Program-made: the position numbers and the translations under genes
Part shown: positions 43,282 to 52,400 of the stretch, in pieces
How the letters are laid out: each line of letters starts with the position of its first letter
Numbering within the stretch: the first letter of the stretch is position 1
The notes under the pieces: generated by a model
Told to the model about the DNA's origin: nothing
Seen by the model: the letters and a program-made list of their open reading frames with translations, nothing else
Databases searched by the model: none
DNA from: Caballeronia arvi
GTDB lineage: Bacteria > Pseudomonadota > Gammaproteobacteria > Burkholderiales > Burkholderiaceae
Reading direction: 5' to 3'
NCBI RefSeq assembly: GCF_001544695.2
Contig: NZ_FCOM02000018.1
Coordinates: forward strand, 1-64,000
Length of the DNA: 64,000 nucleotides

Positions 43282-44744
43282 ATCGCAGGCTATTGATGAC
43301 ATTCGCGTGCATGACGCTCGGTGCATGCGCGCTCGGTCCCGATGGCAAGCCGCCCGCGATGCCGCAGCCCGCGCATTACGGCGTAACGCCGCAAACAGAA
43401 GCGAGCGTCACGGCCGAAGGCGCGGCGCAGCGTTTCGACGTGGGCGCGAAACCCGTGCCCGAATGGTGGAAGCTGTATCGGTCGGATGCGCTGAATGCGC
43501 TCGTCGATGAAGGCCTGCGCGCCAGTCCCAATCTCGCCGCCGCCGACAAGAGCCTCGTCGCCGCACGCGAGCAATTGCGCGCGCAAGTCGGTTCGTCGCT
43601 GCTGCCATCGATCGATGCGGGCGGGCAGGCGACGCGGCAGCGCGGTCTCGGCATTCCTGAGGCCGGACCGCCGACCGTGGTCTACAACCTTTTCGTCGGG
43701 CAGATTCAGGCGAATTACACGTTCGATCTTTTCGGCGCGGCGCGTTACGCGAATGCATCGCTGGCGGCACAGGTCGATCAACAAGCCTTTCAACTCGATG
43801 CCGCGCGGCGCGCGCTCGCGGCGAACATCGTCACGGGCGCGATCGGCGCGGCGGCTTTGCATGCGCAAATCGACGTGACGGAGCGGCTCGTCGCTTTGGC
43901 CAACGACGACGCGCACGATGCCGAACGACGTTACGCGCTCGGCTCGGCATCGCGCACCGAGATGCTCGGCGCACAGCAGAACGCGGCGGCGCTGGCGTCG
44001 CAATTGCCGGGCTTGCGCGCGCAATGGCTCGCGACGCGTCATGCGGTGGCCGTTCTGCTCGGCCGCACGCCCGACCGGGCACCCGACGATCTCGATCTCG
44101 CGAGCCTCACCGTGCCGTCCGATGTGCCGGTCGTGCTGCCCTCCGAGTTGTTGCAGACGCGCCCCGACATTCAGGCCGCCGATGCGGCGTTGAAAGCGGC
44201 CGCCGCGCAGGTCGGCGTCGCGACGGCGCAGTTGTATCCGAGTCTGTCGCTATCGGCATCGATGGGCAAAGGCGGCTTCAACTGGCCCACCGCGCTGTCG
44301 GGCGCGGGCGCGTTGTGGAGCGTGGGCGCGTCGCTGTCGCAGCCGATCTTTCATGGCGGCGCATTGCTCGCGCAACGGCGCGCGGCCATCGCGACTTACG
44401 AAGCCTCCGTCGAGCAATACAGGCAGACCGTGCTCGCGGCGTTTCAGAACGTCGCGAACACGCTGGCTTCGCTCGAAACCGACAGCGAGGCGCTCGCCTT
44501 CGCCGATAGCGCGAGCCGCGCGGCACGCGATGCATCGGCGGATGCGGCGGCGCGGGTGCGGCTCGGCGCGATTCCTCCGCGCGCCGCGCGCGGCAGCGAG
44601 CAGCAGTATCTCAACGCGCGGCTGTCGACGATCCGTGCGAGCAGCGCGCGCATGAGCGACACCGCCGCGCTCTTCCAGGCGATGGGCTCGCCCGTCGTAT
44701 CCGCCGCGCATCTGTCAAAAAGCGGCGAAAGCACCATAAAGTAA
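43278..44744 (+). CDS. RND outer-membrane efflux channel, NodT family
   Basis: This 488-residue TolC/OprM-type lipoprotein has a signal ending in MTLGACALGPDGKPP, with the acylated Cys near residue 17. The conserved DALNALVDEGLRASPNLAAA opening of the barrel/helix fold and two repeats of the OEP domain follow (second one from PSELLQTRPDIQAADAALKA at about 292-311). The start at 43278 has GAAGGAG upstream and overlaps the pump stop. It provides the outer-membrane exit duct for the tripartite pump and is the last gene of the operon. Confidence 0.92.
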   Translation: MNRRLLMTFACMTLGACALGPDGKPPAMPQPAHYGVTPQTEASVTAEGAAQRFDVGAKPVPEWWKLYRSDALNALVDEGLRASPNLAAADKSLVAAREQLRAQVGSSLLPSIDAGGQATRQRGLGIPEAGPPTVVYNLFVGQIQANYTFDLFGAARYANASLAAQVDQQAFQLDAARRALAANIVTGAIGAAALHAQIDVTERLVALANDDAHDAERRYALGSASRTEMLGAQQNAAALASQLPGLRAQWLATRHAVAVLLGRTPDRAPDDLDLASLTVPSDVPVVLPSELLQTRPDIQAADAALKAAAAQVGVATAQLYPSLSLSASMGKGGFNWPTALSGAGALWSVGASLSQPIFHGGALLAQRRAAIATYEASVEQYRQTVLAAFQNVANTLASLETDSEALAFADSASRAARDASADAAARVRLGAIPPRAARGSEQQYLNARLSTIRASSARMSDTAALFQAMGSPVVSAAHLSKSGESTIK

Positions 44745-44833
44745 GGCGAAGGCCGTCCGTAAACAGCATGAAAGCAATGGATTTCCCATTGGCGGAAACC
44801 CCTGTCTGATTCTGTCTACGGAGAATTACAACG

Positions 44834-46393
44834 ATGAAGGTCGTCACCAAACTGAGTCTGGGCTTCGGCATCGTGCTGTCGATGTTGTTCGCGGTGCTCG
44901 CCTTCGGGCTCGTCAGCATGTCGCAGATCCAGGCGCGCTTCGACGAGGTCGTCGGGGTCAACAATGCGGAAGCGAAACTCGCTCACACGCTGAGTCTTTC
45001 GGTGAGCGACCGCATGATCGCGCTGCGCAATATCGCGTTGCTGACGGACACGGCTGCGGTTGAGGCGGAGAAAGCGCGCGTGCGGGAACAGGCGCAAACC
45101 TACGCGCAGGCTTACGACGCGCTCGGTGCACGCTTCAAGGAAAATCCGGATACGTCGACAAACGAACGTTCGGTCTACGAAAGATTGCGCGCGAGCGATA
45201 CCGCCGCTGCGCCGGTCATAGAGAAAGCGATCTCGCTTGCCGAAGCGCGCGAGCAGCAGGCGGCGGTGCGCGTGCTGACCGACGAATTGCGGCCCGTGCA
45301 GCGCGACTGGATGAAGGCGACGCATGACATGGTCGCGTTGCAGGACGAACAGAACGACATCGCCAACCGCGACGCCGACGCCGCCTACGCGCGCGCCAAG
45401 GCCATCATGATCGCGCTCGGCGTGGCCGCTGTGCTGAGCGGCATCGTCGCGGCGCTCGTCATCACGCGCGGTCTCACGCGCGCGCTCGGCGGCGAGCCGG
45501 GCGAAGCGATGGCGCTCGCCGCGCGCATCGCGCAAGGCAATCTGCGCGAGCCGGTTGCCATCGAAGGACGCCATCCCGGCAGCCTGATGGTCTCGCTCGA
45601 AACGATGCGCGCGCACCTCAACACGATCGTGCTCGGCATTCAGTCGTCGAGCGTGGCGATCGCGGAAGCGGCTGGCGAGATTGCGCAAGGCACCGTCGAT
45701 TTGTCGAAGCGCACCGAATCGCAGGCGGCCTCGCTCGAAGAAACGGCGGCGAGCATGGAAGAGCTCGCGAGCACCGTCGCGAAGAACGCCGATAACGCGG
45801 CGGGAGGCACGCATGCCGCGACCCGCGCGTGCGGCGACGCGACCCAGGGCGGCGAAACGGTCAGCGATGTGGTCGCGACCATGCGCGGCATCGCGCAGGC
45901 TTCATCGCACATGGCGGACATCATCGGCGTGATCGAAGGCATCGCGTTTCAGACGAACATTCTGGCGCTCAACGCCGCGGTGGAAGCCGCACGTGCGGGC
46001 GATCAGGGACGCGGCTTCGCGGTCGTCGCGGGCGAAGTGCGCGCGCTCGCGCAGCGCAGCGCCGTGGCCGCGAAGGAGATCAAGACGCTCATCGACGATT
46101 CGACCGCGCGCGTGTCGAACGGCTCGGCGCTCGTCGAGCAGGCGGGCGGCACGATCGACGGGCTCGTTGCGTCCGTCAATCGCGTGACGGCCATCATGAG
46201 CGAAGTGGCGGCGGCATCCGGTGAGCAGCGCATGGGCATCGATCAGGTCAACGTCGCCGTCGCGCAGATGGACGAAGTCACGCAGCAGAATGCGGCGCTC
46301 GTCGAAGAGGCGTCGGCCGCCGCGCAATCGCTGGCGGAGCAGGCTGAGGCGTTGCGGGAGGCGGTGGCGGTGTTTGAGGTGGAGCGTATGTGA
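44834..46393 (+). CDS. Methyl-accepting chemotaxis protein
   Basis: This 519-residue chemoreceptor has TM1 at about 5-30 (FGIVLSMLFAVLAFGLVSMS), then a periplasmic four-helix-bundle sensor to about 190. TM2 lies at about 192-212 (GVAAVLSGIVAALVITRGLT), followed by a HAMP region and a long cytoplasmic coiled coil. The signalling tip reads EGIAFQTNILALNAAVEAAR, and methylation-helix-like segments flank it (QAASLEETAASMEELASTVA). No C-terminal CheR-binding pentapeptide is seen. It senses an unknown ligand and signals to CheA/CheW encoded elsewhere. It follows the efflux operon by 89 bases in the same direction but has its own start region (GGAG 10 bases before the ATG). Confidence 0.93.
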   Translation: MKVVTKLSLGFGIVLSMLFAVLAFGLVSMSQIQARFDEVVGVNNAEAKLAHTLSLSVSDRMIALRNIALLTDTAAVEAEKARVREQAQTYAQAYDALGARFKENPDTSTNERSVYERLRASDTAAAPVIEKAISLAEAREQQAAVRVLTDELRPVQRDWMKATHDMVALQDEQNDIANRDADAAYARAKAIMIALGVAAVLSGIVAALVITRGLTRALGGEPGEAMALAARIAQGNLREPVAIEGRHPGSLMVSLETMRAHLNTIVLGIQSSSVAIAEAAGEIAQGTVDLSKRTESQAASLEETAASMEELASTVAKNADNAAGGTHAATRACGDATQGGETVSDVVATMRGIAQASSHMADIIGVIEGIAFQTNILALNAAVEAARAGDQGRGFAVVAGEVRALAQRSAVAAKEIKTLIDDSTARVSNGSALVEQAGGTIDGLVASVNRVTAIMSEVAAASGEQRMGIDQVNVAVAQMDEVTQQNAALVEEASAAAQSLAEQAEALREAVAVFEVERM

Positions 46394-46562
46394 TGGAGAG
46401 AGGCGCGTCGCCATTGATACGCGCTTGACAGAGAGGCGCGAGCATTTCGGACAAGTCGCCTTGTGCCCACCACCATGCTTCTTTACAACCATTAGTCAGT
46501 GTCAATCCACGGTCGATCGTCAGGCATACGCCTGACATCCACCGATTTCGCACGGACTCTCA

Positions 46563-49382
46563 ATGGAAGCACAAGCCAAGCGTTCCAGCGCCCTCGCGCG
46601 CTGGGTCACCGGTCGGCAGTCCTACTTTCTGAAGGTGCATGGCGCACCTGATACGGATGGCCTGTCGATCTTCTCAGTCCACGCTGTCGAAAAGCTCGGC
46701 GAGCCGTACCGCATCACGCTCGAACTGACGGCCAAGGCCGAACTCAAGCGCGCCGACTATCTCGGCAAGTTCGCTAAATTCACCATCGAGCCGCCCTTCG
46801 GTGGCGGCGACATTCGCACCTTCGACGGCTGCATCATGCGCTTCACGCGCACCAGGAAGACGCGCGACTTCTGCGCCTTTAAGGTCGTGGTCGAATCGAC
46901 TCTCGCGCGGCTGAATCTGACGAAGGCCACGCGCATTTATCAGAACTCGTCCGCGCCAGACATCATTGTCGCGATCCTGAAGCGCCACAAATTCCTGTCG
47001 CATCAGTACACACTCAAACTGCGCAAGCCGTTTCCGAAGCTCGCGTTTCACATGCAATACCAGATGACCGATTGGGCGTTCATCCATCTGGTCATGCGGC
47101 AGGGGGGCATTTTCTGCTACGCACGCACGAGCGAATTCGGCGACGTGGTGACCTTCGCGGATGATGTGGATGGGTACGTGTACCGCAAGACCGTCATCGT
47201 CCCGTATCGGGAAATCTCGGGCCTCGATACGGGTACGGAGTCGGTGTATGAACTCGAAGCGCACAGCGAGTCGATACCAGCCTCGACGCGCGTCGCGGAC
47301 TATAACCCCGCTTCGGCATGGGAGCGCTTCTCAGCCGACACTAATCTCGCACGCGACGACAAGACGACCTACGGCGAGAGTTACACCTATGGCACGCACC
47401 ACCTGAACGCAACCGAAGCGCAATGGGAAGCGCGCTTAAGGCACGAGGAAGCGCTATCGCAGCAGATTCGATTCGAAGGCAAGAGTACGAATCACGATTT
47501 CTTCGCGGGCCTCGTCGTGCGGCTGGATGAAAAGCTTCCCGACGCGCCGCACGGTCTGCTGATGACGGAAGTCATCCATCAAGCGACGCGCGAGAAAGGC
47601 TACTTCAACGAGTTCAAGGCGATCCCGTGCGAGCGGCCCTATCGCATTCCGCTCGATGAAACGAACTGGCCCAAAATCGCCGGTACGCTTTCAGCACGTA
47701 TTACGACGCGCCACGAGACGGACTACGCGCAGCCTGACGAAAACGGCCTCTACACTGCACGCTTCGACTTCGATTTCGACACTTGGCCCGATGGCGGCGA
47801 AAGCGTACCGATGCGACTGGCGAAGCCCTATGCAGGCGCAATGCAGACGGGCTTTCATTTCCCGCCGCTCCGAGACACGGAAGTCGCCGTAGCCTTTGTC
47901 GGCGGCGATCCGCGATGCCCGTATATCGCCCATATGCACCACCACAGTCAGGCGAAAGACCTGATTTATGGGCTGGACGGCTGGAACACGCGCGCGTCGA
48001 TTCGCACGCCGAGCAACAACAAGCTGCGGCTCGAAGATGCGCGCGGCAAGGAAGGCGTCAAGCTCTCGACCGACTACGGCGGCAAAACCCAGCTCAATAT
48101 GGGCTATCTGGTCGATTCCAAGCGCCAGAAAAGGGGCGAAGGCTTTGAATTGCGCTCCGATGAACGAGGATCGCTGCGTGCAGGCAAAGGTCTATTCCTG
48201 AGTGCGGATGCGCAACCGCGCGCGGGTGGTCAGGCGCTCGATATGTCGGCGGCGATGACGCAATTGCAGACCGCGCAATCGCGCGCGAAGAGCCTAGCCG
48301 AAGCGGTGACCAAAGCCAAAGCGGTCGTCGCCAATTGCGAAGCGCAACAGTCATGGCTTGAGACGCAGATCAAGGATTTGCAGCAGGCGGTGCTACTCGC
48401 GTCGGCCCCGCATGGCGTCGCATTGACCAGCGGCGAGCACATGCAGTTTGCGGCGGGCGGGCACTTGTTCACGACAGCGGGCGGCAACGCGGACACGGCA
48501 GTCGGTGGCAACTATACCGTCGCGGCGGGCAACGCGGTGTCGCTCTTCGCCAACGCGCAGGGCATCAAAGCCATCGCGGCCGAAGGCAAGATCGACGTGC
48601 AGGCGCAAGGCGACGCGCTCAACCTCGCCGCGCTCAAGGGCGTGACCGTATCGAGCACCGACGACGCGATCACGCTCACCGCCAAGACGGAACTGATGCT
48701 CTATTGCGGCGGCTCGTACGTCAAGCTGACCAATACGGGGGTCGAGATCGGCAGTCCGTTCGACATCATGCTCAAGGGGCCGATGCGCATCGGCAACTCG
48801 GCGACCAAACAGAACGCGCTGCCGCTCATGCCCAAGCAGGAACCCACCGGCATGCAGCTTTGGCACGCGTATCCGAACGGCGAGCCGGTCAAGAACGCGG
48901 GCTATCGGGTGGACTTCTCGGACGGCACATGGCGCATGGGCAAGCTCGACGAGAACGGGCGCGGGATGCTGGCAAACGTGCCGCGCGGCGGCGGCGCGGT
49001 GAAGTTCTTCGAAGACGGCTATCCGATCAAAAGCGACCAACGCAAATGGGCGGAGCCGAAGAACGCGCCGAACGCATCGAGCGCAGTCAGCAATACCGAA
49101 CTCGCGCCGCCGAGCCTGACGGGTCCGGCGATGGCGACGGCTTCGCAAGTAGCGGCTCAGGCCGCACCAGAGACGCTACAGGCGGTCGTCTCGCAAGCGC
49201 CCGCCCTCGCGAGCGCGGCGGCCACGGGCGGCGCGCAGGCGGTCGCACAGACGGCGCTTTCCTCGATAGGCCAGCAACTCGGCCAGAGCGCGCAGCGCGC
49301 TGTCGCCCAAACCGCGCCGCCGCTTGGCTCGATGGGGCAGTCGCTCACGCCGAGTCTCGCGAAGTCTCTGACCTCAAAGTAA
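46563..49382 (+). CDS. vgrG: Type VI secretion tip protein VgrG
   Basis: The protein is 939 residues. The N-terminal gp27-like part (YFLKVHGAPDTDGLSIFSVH) is followed by the gp5-like OB/beta region near residues 380-560 (RLAKPYAGAMQTGFHFPPLR). The beta-helix/DUF2345 region has repeating AAGGHLFTTAGGNADTAVGG. A small domain near residues 760-830 (MQLWHAYPNGEPVKNAGYRV) resembles the transthyretin-like effector-docking region, and a disordered Ala/Gln/Ser-rich tail closes the protein. VgrG trimers tip the T6SS spike and carry effectors. The Rhs gene 33 bases downstream is the likely cargo. No T6SS core genes are in the window. Confidence 0.93.
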   Translation: MEAQAKRSSALARWVTGRQSYFLKVHGAPDTDGLSIFSVHAVEKLGEPYRITLELTAKAELKRADYLGKFAKFTIEPPFGGGDIRTFDGCIMRFTRTRKTRDFCAFKVVVESTLARLNLTKATRIYQNSSAPDIIVAILKRHKFLSHQYTLKLRKPFPKLAFHMQYQMTDWAFIHLVMRQGGIFCYARTSEFGDVVTFADDVDGYVYRKTVIVPYREISGLDTGTESVYELEAHSESIPASTRVADYNPASAWERFSADTNLARDDKTTYGESYTYGTHHLNATEAQWEARLRHEEALSQQIRFEGKSTNHDFFAGLVVRLDEKLPDAPHGLLMTEVIHQATREKGYFNEFKAIPCERPYRIPLDETNWPKIAGTLSARITTRHETDYAQPDENGLYTARFDFDFDTWPDGGESVPMRLAKPYAGAMQTGFHFPPLRDTEVAVAFVGGDPRCPYIAHMHHHSQAKDLIYGLDGWNTRASIRTPSNNKLRLEDARGKEGVKLSTDYGGKTQLNMGYLVDSKRQKRGEGFELRSDERGSLRAGKGLFLSADAQPRAGGQALDMSAAMTQLQTAQSRAKSLAEAVTKAKAVVANCEAQQSWLETQIKDLQQAVLLASAPHGVALTSGEHMQFAAGGHLFTTAGGNADTAVGGNYTVAAGNAVSLFANAQGIKAIAAEGKIDVQAQGDALNLAALKGVTVSSTDDAITLTAKTELMLYCGGSYVKLTNTGVEIGSPFDIMLKGPMRIGNSATKQNALPLMPKQEPTGMQLWHAYPNGEPVKNAGYRVDFSDGTWRMGKLDENGRGMLANVPRGGGAVKFFEDGYPIKSDQRKWAEPKNAPNASSAVSNTELAPPSLTGPAMATASQVAAQAAPETLQAVVSQAPALASAAATGGAQAVAQTALSSIGQQLGQSAQRAVAQTAPPLGSMGQSLTPSLAKSLTSK

Positions 49383-49415
49383 CCCGAATCCGAAACCACA
49401 AGAACCAACAAGAAC

Positions 49416-52400
49416 ATGGCAACAACGGAAACACAAGCGAAACCCGCGCCGCGTCAGATACCCGCAGGCATCAAGCAGAACGCCGAAGCACGACGGCTTA
49501 TCAGCTACGAAATCACGCCGAAGAACCCCACGCCCAAGACCACGCCGAAGTTGGCGCAGGCGGGCGTCGAATCGGTCGAGAATCACAGTCACGAGATATT
49601 CGTGCAGTGTCTTTATATGCTGCCCGTCGTAGGCAATGCGATGTCGCTGTACGACGTCGGCACGGATATTTATCGCATTACCAGCAAGCCGGGCGAAGCC
49701 AAGAGCCTCATCGCATGGGGCATTCTCGCGATCGACGCCATCGGCGTGATACCGGCAGCGGGCAACGCGAGCCGTCCGGCGCGCGCGGTCGTCAAGGAGG
49801 TGTTGCTCGCGTTTGCCAAGGGCCAGACGGTCTCCGTGCTGGTTGATCTCTTCTGGGCGACGGCGGGCGGCGATGTCATCGCGTTCATGGAGCAACTCGA
49901 TGACAAGCTCAAGGGTTGGCGCGAAGACATCGATCGCGGCGTGTACGAGGCGTCGCGCAAAGTGCGCAGCTTTGTCGAAAGCCCTGTCGATGCGGCCACG
50001 CAAATGGGCCTCATCAGGAAGAACGATGGCTTTCTGGCGTGGGTGCCGTCGAGCGAAGAGGTCGCGCTCTACGGCATCGACAAGCTGCTGGAAGTGTCGG
50101 GGCAGCGTCAGACCATCCTCAAATGGCTCGACGAGTTCGACCGCAACCGCAGCGACATGCTGAAACAAGCGTTCGGCGATGCGGCCACCGCTGGCTCGCT
50201 GATCTTCATGGCCGCGCAGATCGTCGCGGAAATCAAGCTGCGCCGCGCGCGCGGCATTCCTTCGCATACGGCGCACGCCGCGCCCGGCACGGCGCACGAG
50301 CCACACGTCAAACCCGGCACGCACAACGAGACTACGCAGAAAGGCGCGAACGCAAGCGACTTGCCCGCCAAGAAGGGTTGCGGCTGTCCGGCCACGACGA
50401 GCAAGAAGCCTATCAACTACGCGATGGGCGACGAACATCTCGACCAGACCGACTTCGCGCTCGATGGCATCGTGCCGATCGTCTGGACGCGCAGCTATCG
50501 TTCTAGTCTTGCCGCCTACGACAATAGTCCGCTCGGCGCGCGCTGGTCGAGTCCGTATCACCTGTCGCTCGAGGAGAAGGATGGCACGCTGACGTTCTTC
50601 GACCCGGATAACCGCGCCGTGCCCTTGCCGAAGGTCGAAGTCGGCGATGCGGTCGAGGTTCCGACTGAGCAATTCACCGTCAGCCGCCCAGATCGACGCA
50701 CGGTTCGACTCGCCTATTCCGATGGCTTGCGCGAGACGTATGAACTGACGAGCGACCGCTATCGTCTTATGTCCCGGATCGGGCGCGACGGTCTCGGCCT
50801 GACGTTCGGCTACAACGAGGCAGGCGAACTCGTCACCATCAGCGATGGCGCAGAGAACAATCTGCGCCTCGACTACGAGAACGGGCGCGTCGCCGCGATC
50901 TATCGCACGGGAATTGCCGGCCTGAAGAGCGAAGCACTTGCGCGCTACGCCTATAGCCGTGAGGGCGACCTGATCGAGCATCAGGACGTGCTCGGCCACA
51001 GGCGCACCTACGCCTACAAACAACACCTGCTCACGCGCTACACCGATTTCAACGGCAATGCCGCGAATCTCGAATGGGCTTGGCCCGGCAAGCACTCGGG
51101 TGTACCCGCGCCCGCCGATGCGCGTTGTGTTCGCACATGGCTCGGCGACGAGGCTGGCAAGGAATACGTCGCGAATGAGCGTCCCGACGTGCGCGAGGAC
51201 ACACGCTTCGAGTATCACCGCGAACACTGGTACACGAGGGTCACCGACGCGGACGGTCACGCGACCATTCATCGCTACGACTATCACAACCGCATCATCC
51301 TCGTCGAACACCCTGACGGCACCAGCGACGCATTCAACTGGAACGAGAACAACCAGCTCGTCAGCACGAAGAACGCGCTCGGGCAGGTTCAGCGCTTTGA
51401 ATACGACGCACAAGGGCGCGTGACGGCGGTCACCGATGCGCTGTCGATGACCACGCGCACCGAGTACAACGCCGATGGCTTGCCGGTCAAAGTCACCAAC
51501 GCCAACGGCGATGTCACGACAACCAATTACGACGCGTTCGGCCGTCCGCTCGCCGTCACCGATCCGGTAGGCCGCACCACGCAATATTCATGGAACAGCA
51601 ACGGACGGCTAATTTCGCTCACCGATCCGAAAGGCGGCGTCAAGCGCTTCAGCTATGACAATGCCGGTCGGCTCATGGAGGCGCAGGACTGTTCGGGCTA
51701 CACGACACGCTTTACGCATGACGAGCGCGGCTATCTCTCTCGCGTGACTGATGCCGAAGGCAACGAGACGGCCTATCGACGCGACGCACGCGGCCAGATT
51801 CAGACGATCCGGCGTGCCGATGGCATCGAGGAACAGTTCACGTGGGACGGCAACGGCAATCTGAAGACCTATCGAGATGGCGCGGGTCAGGTCACGGAGT
51901 ACAGCTATACGCCGCTGAATCAGCTCAGTTACCGCCATGTGGTAGACCGCCGTGCCATGCACGTCCACGAAGCATGGGATTTCACCATCGGTTATACGTA
52001 TGACAAGCAGGGGCGGCTCGTCAAACTCAGCAATGAGAACCGCGATACCACGACGTTCCGCTACGACTCGCTCGGGCAGTTGATCGAGGAAACGGGCTTC
52101 GATGGGCGCATGATCGGCTACGAATGGGACGACGCCGGACGGCTCGTTGCTTCGCATGAAGGCGACGTTGAGACGCGCTACGAGCGCGATCCGCTCGGAC
52201 GGCTGACGAAACGCGAGGTCAAAGGCCACGGCGCGGAACGCTTTTACTACGATGCGCGCGGGCGGCTCGTCACCGCACAGAGTTCGGGCAGCAACGTTCG
52301 CTTGCACTATGACGACGCCGACAATCTGATCGCCGAAGAACAATCGATTCGTCCGGGCAGCGGCGGCCAATATCTGACCGTCACGCGCCACGAATATGAC

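Noticed and set aside
46394..46562. TTGACA at 46425-46430 as the -35 box of the vgrG promoter
   Set aside because: The hexamer is exact, but no acceptable -10 box is found at the right distance, so it was not listed as a promoter.
49374..51584. A long minus-strand frame opposite the Rhs gene
   Set aside because: Antisense to the repeat-coding core; repeated Val/Ile/Ala patterns reflect complemented YD repeats, not a protein family.
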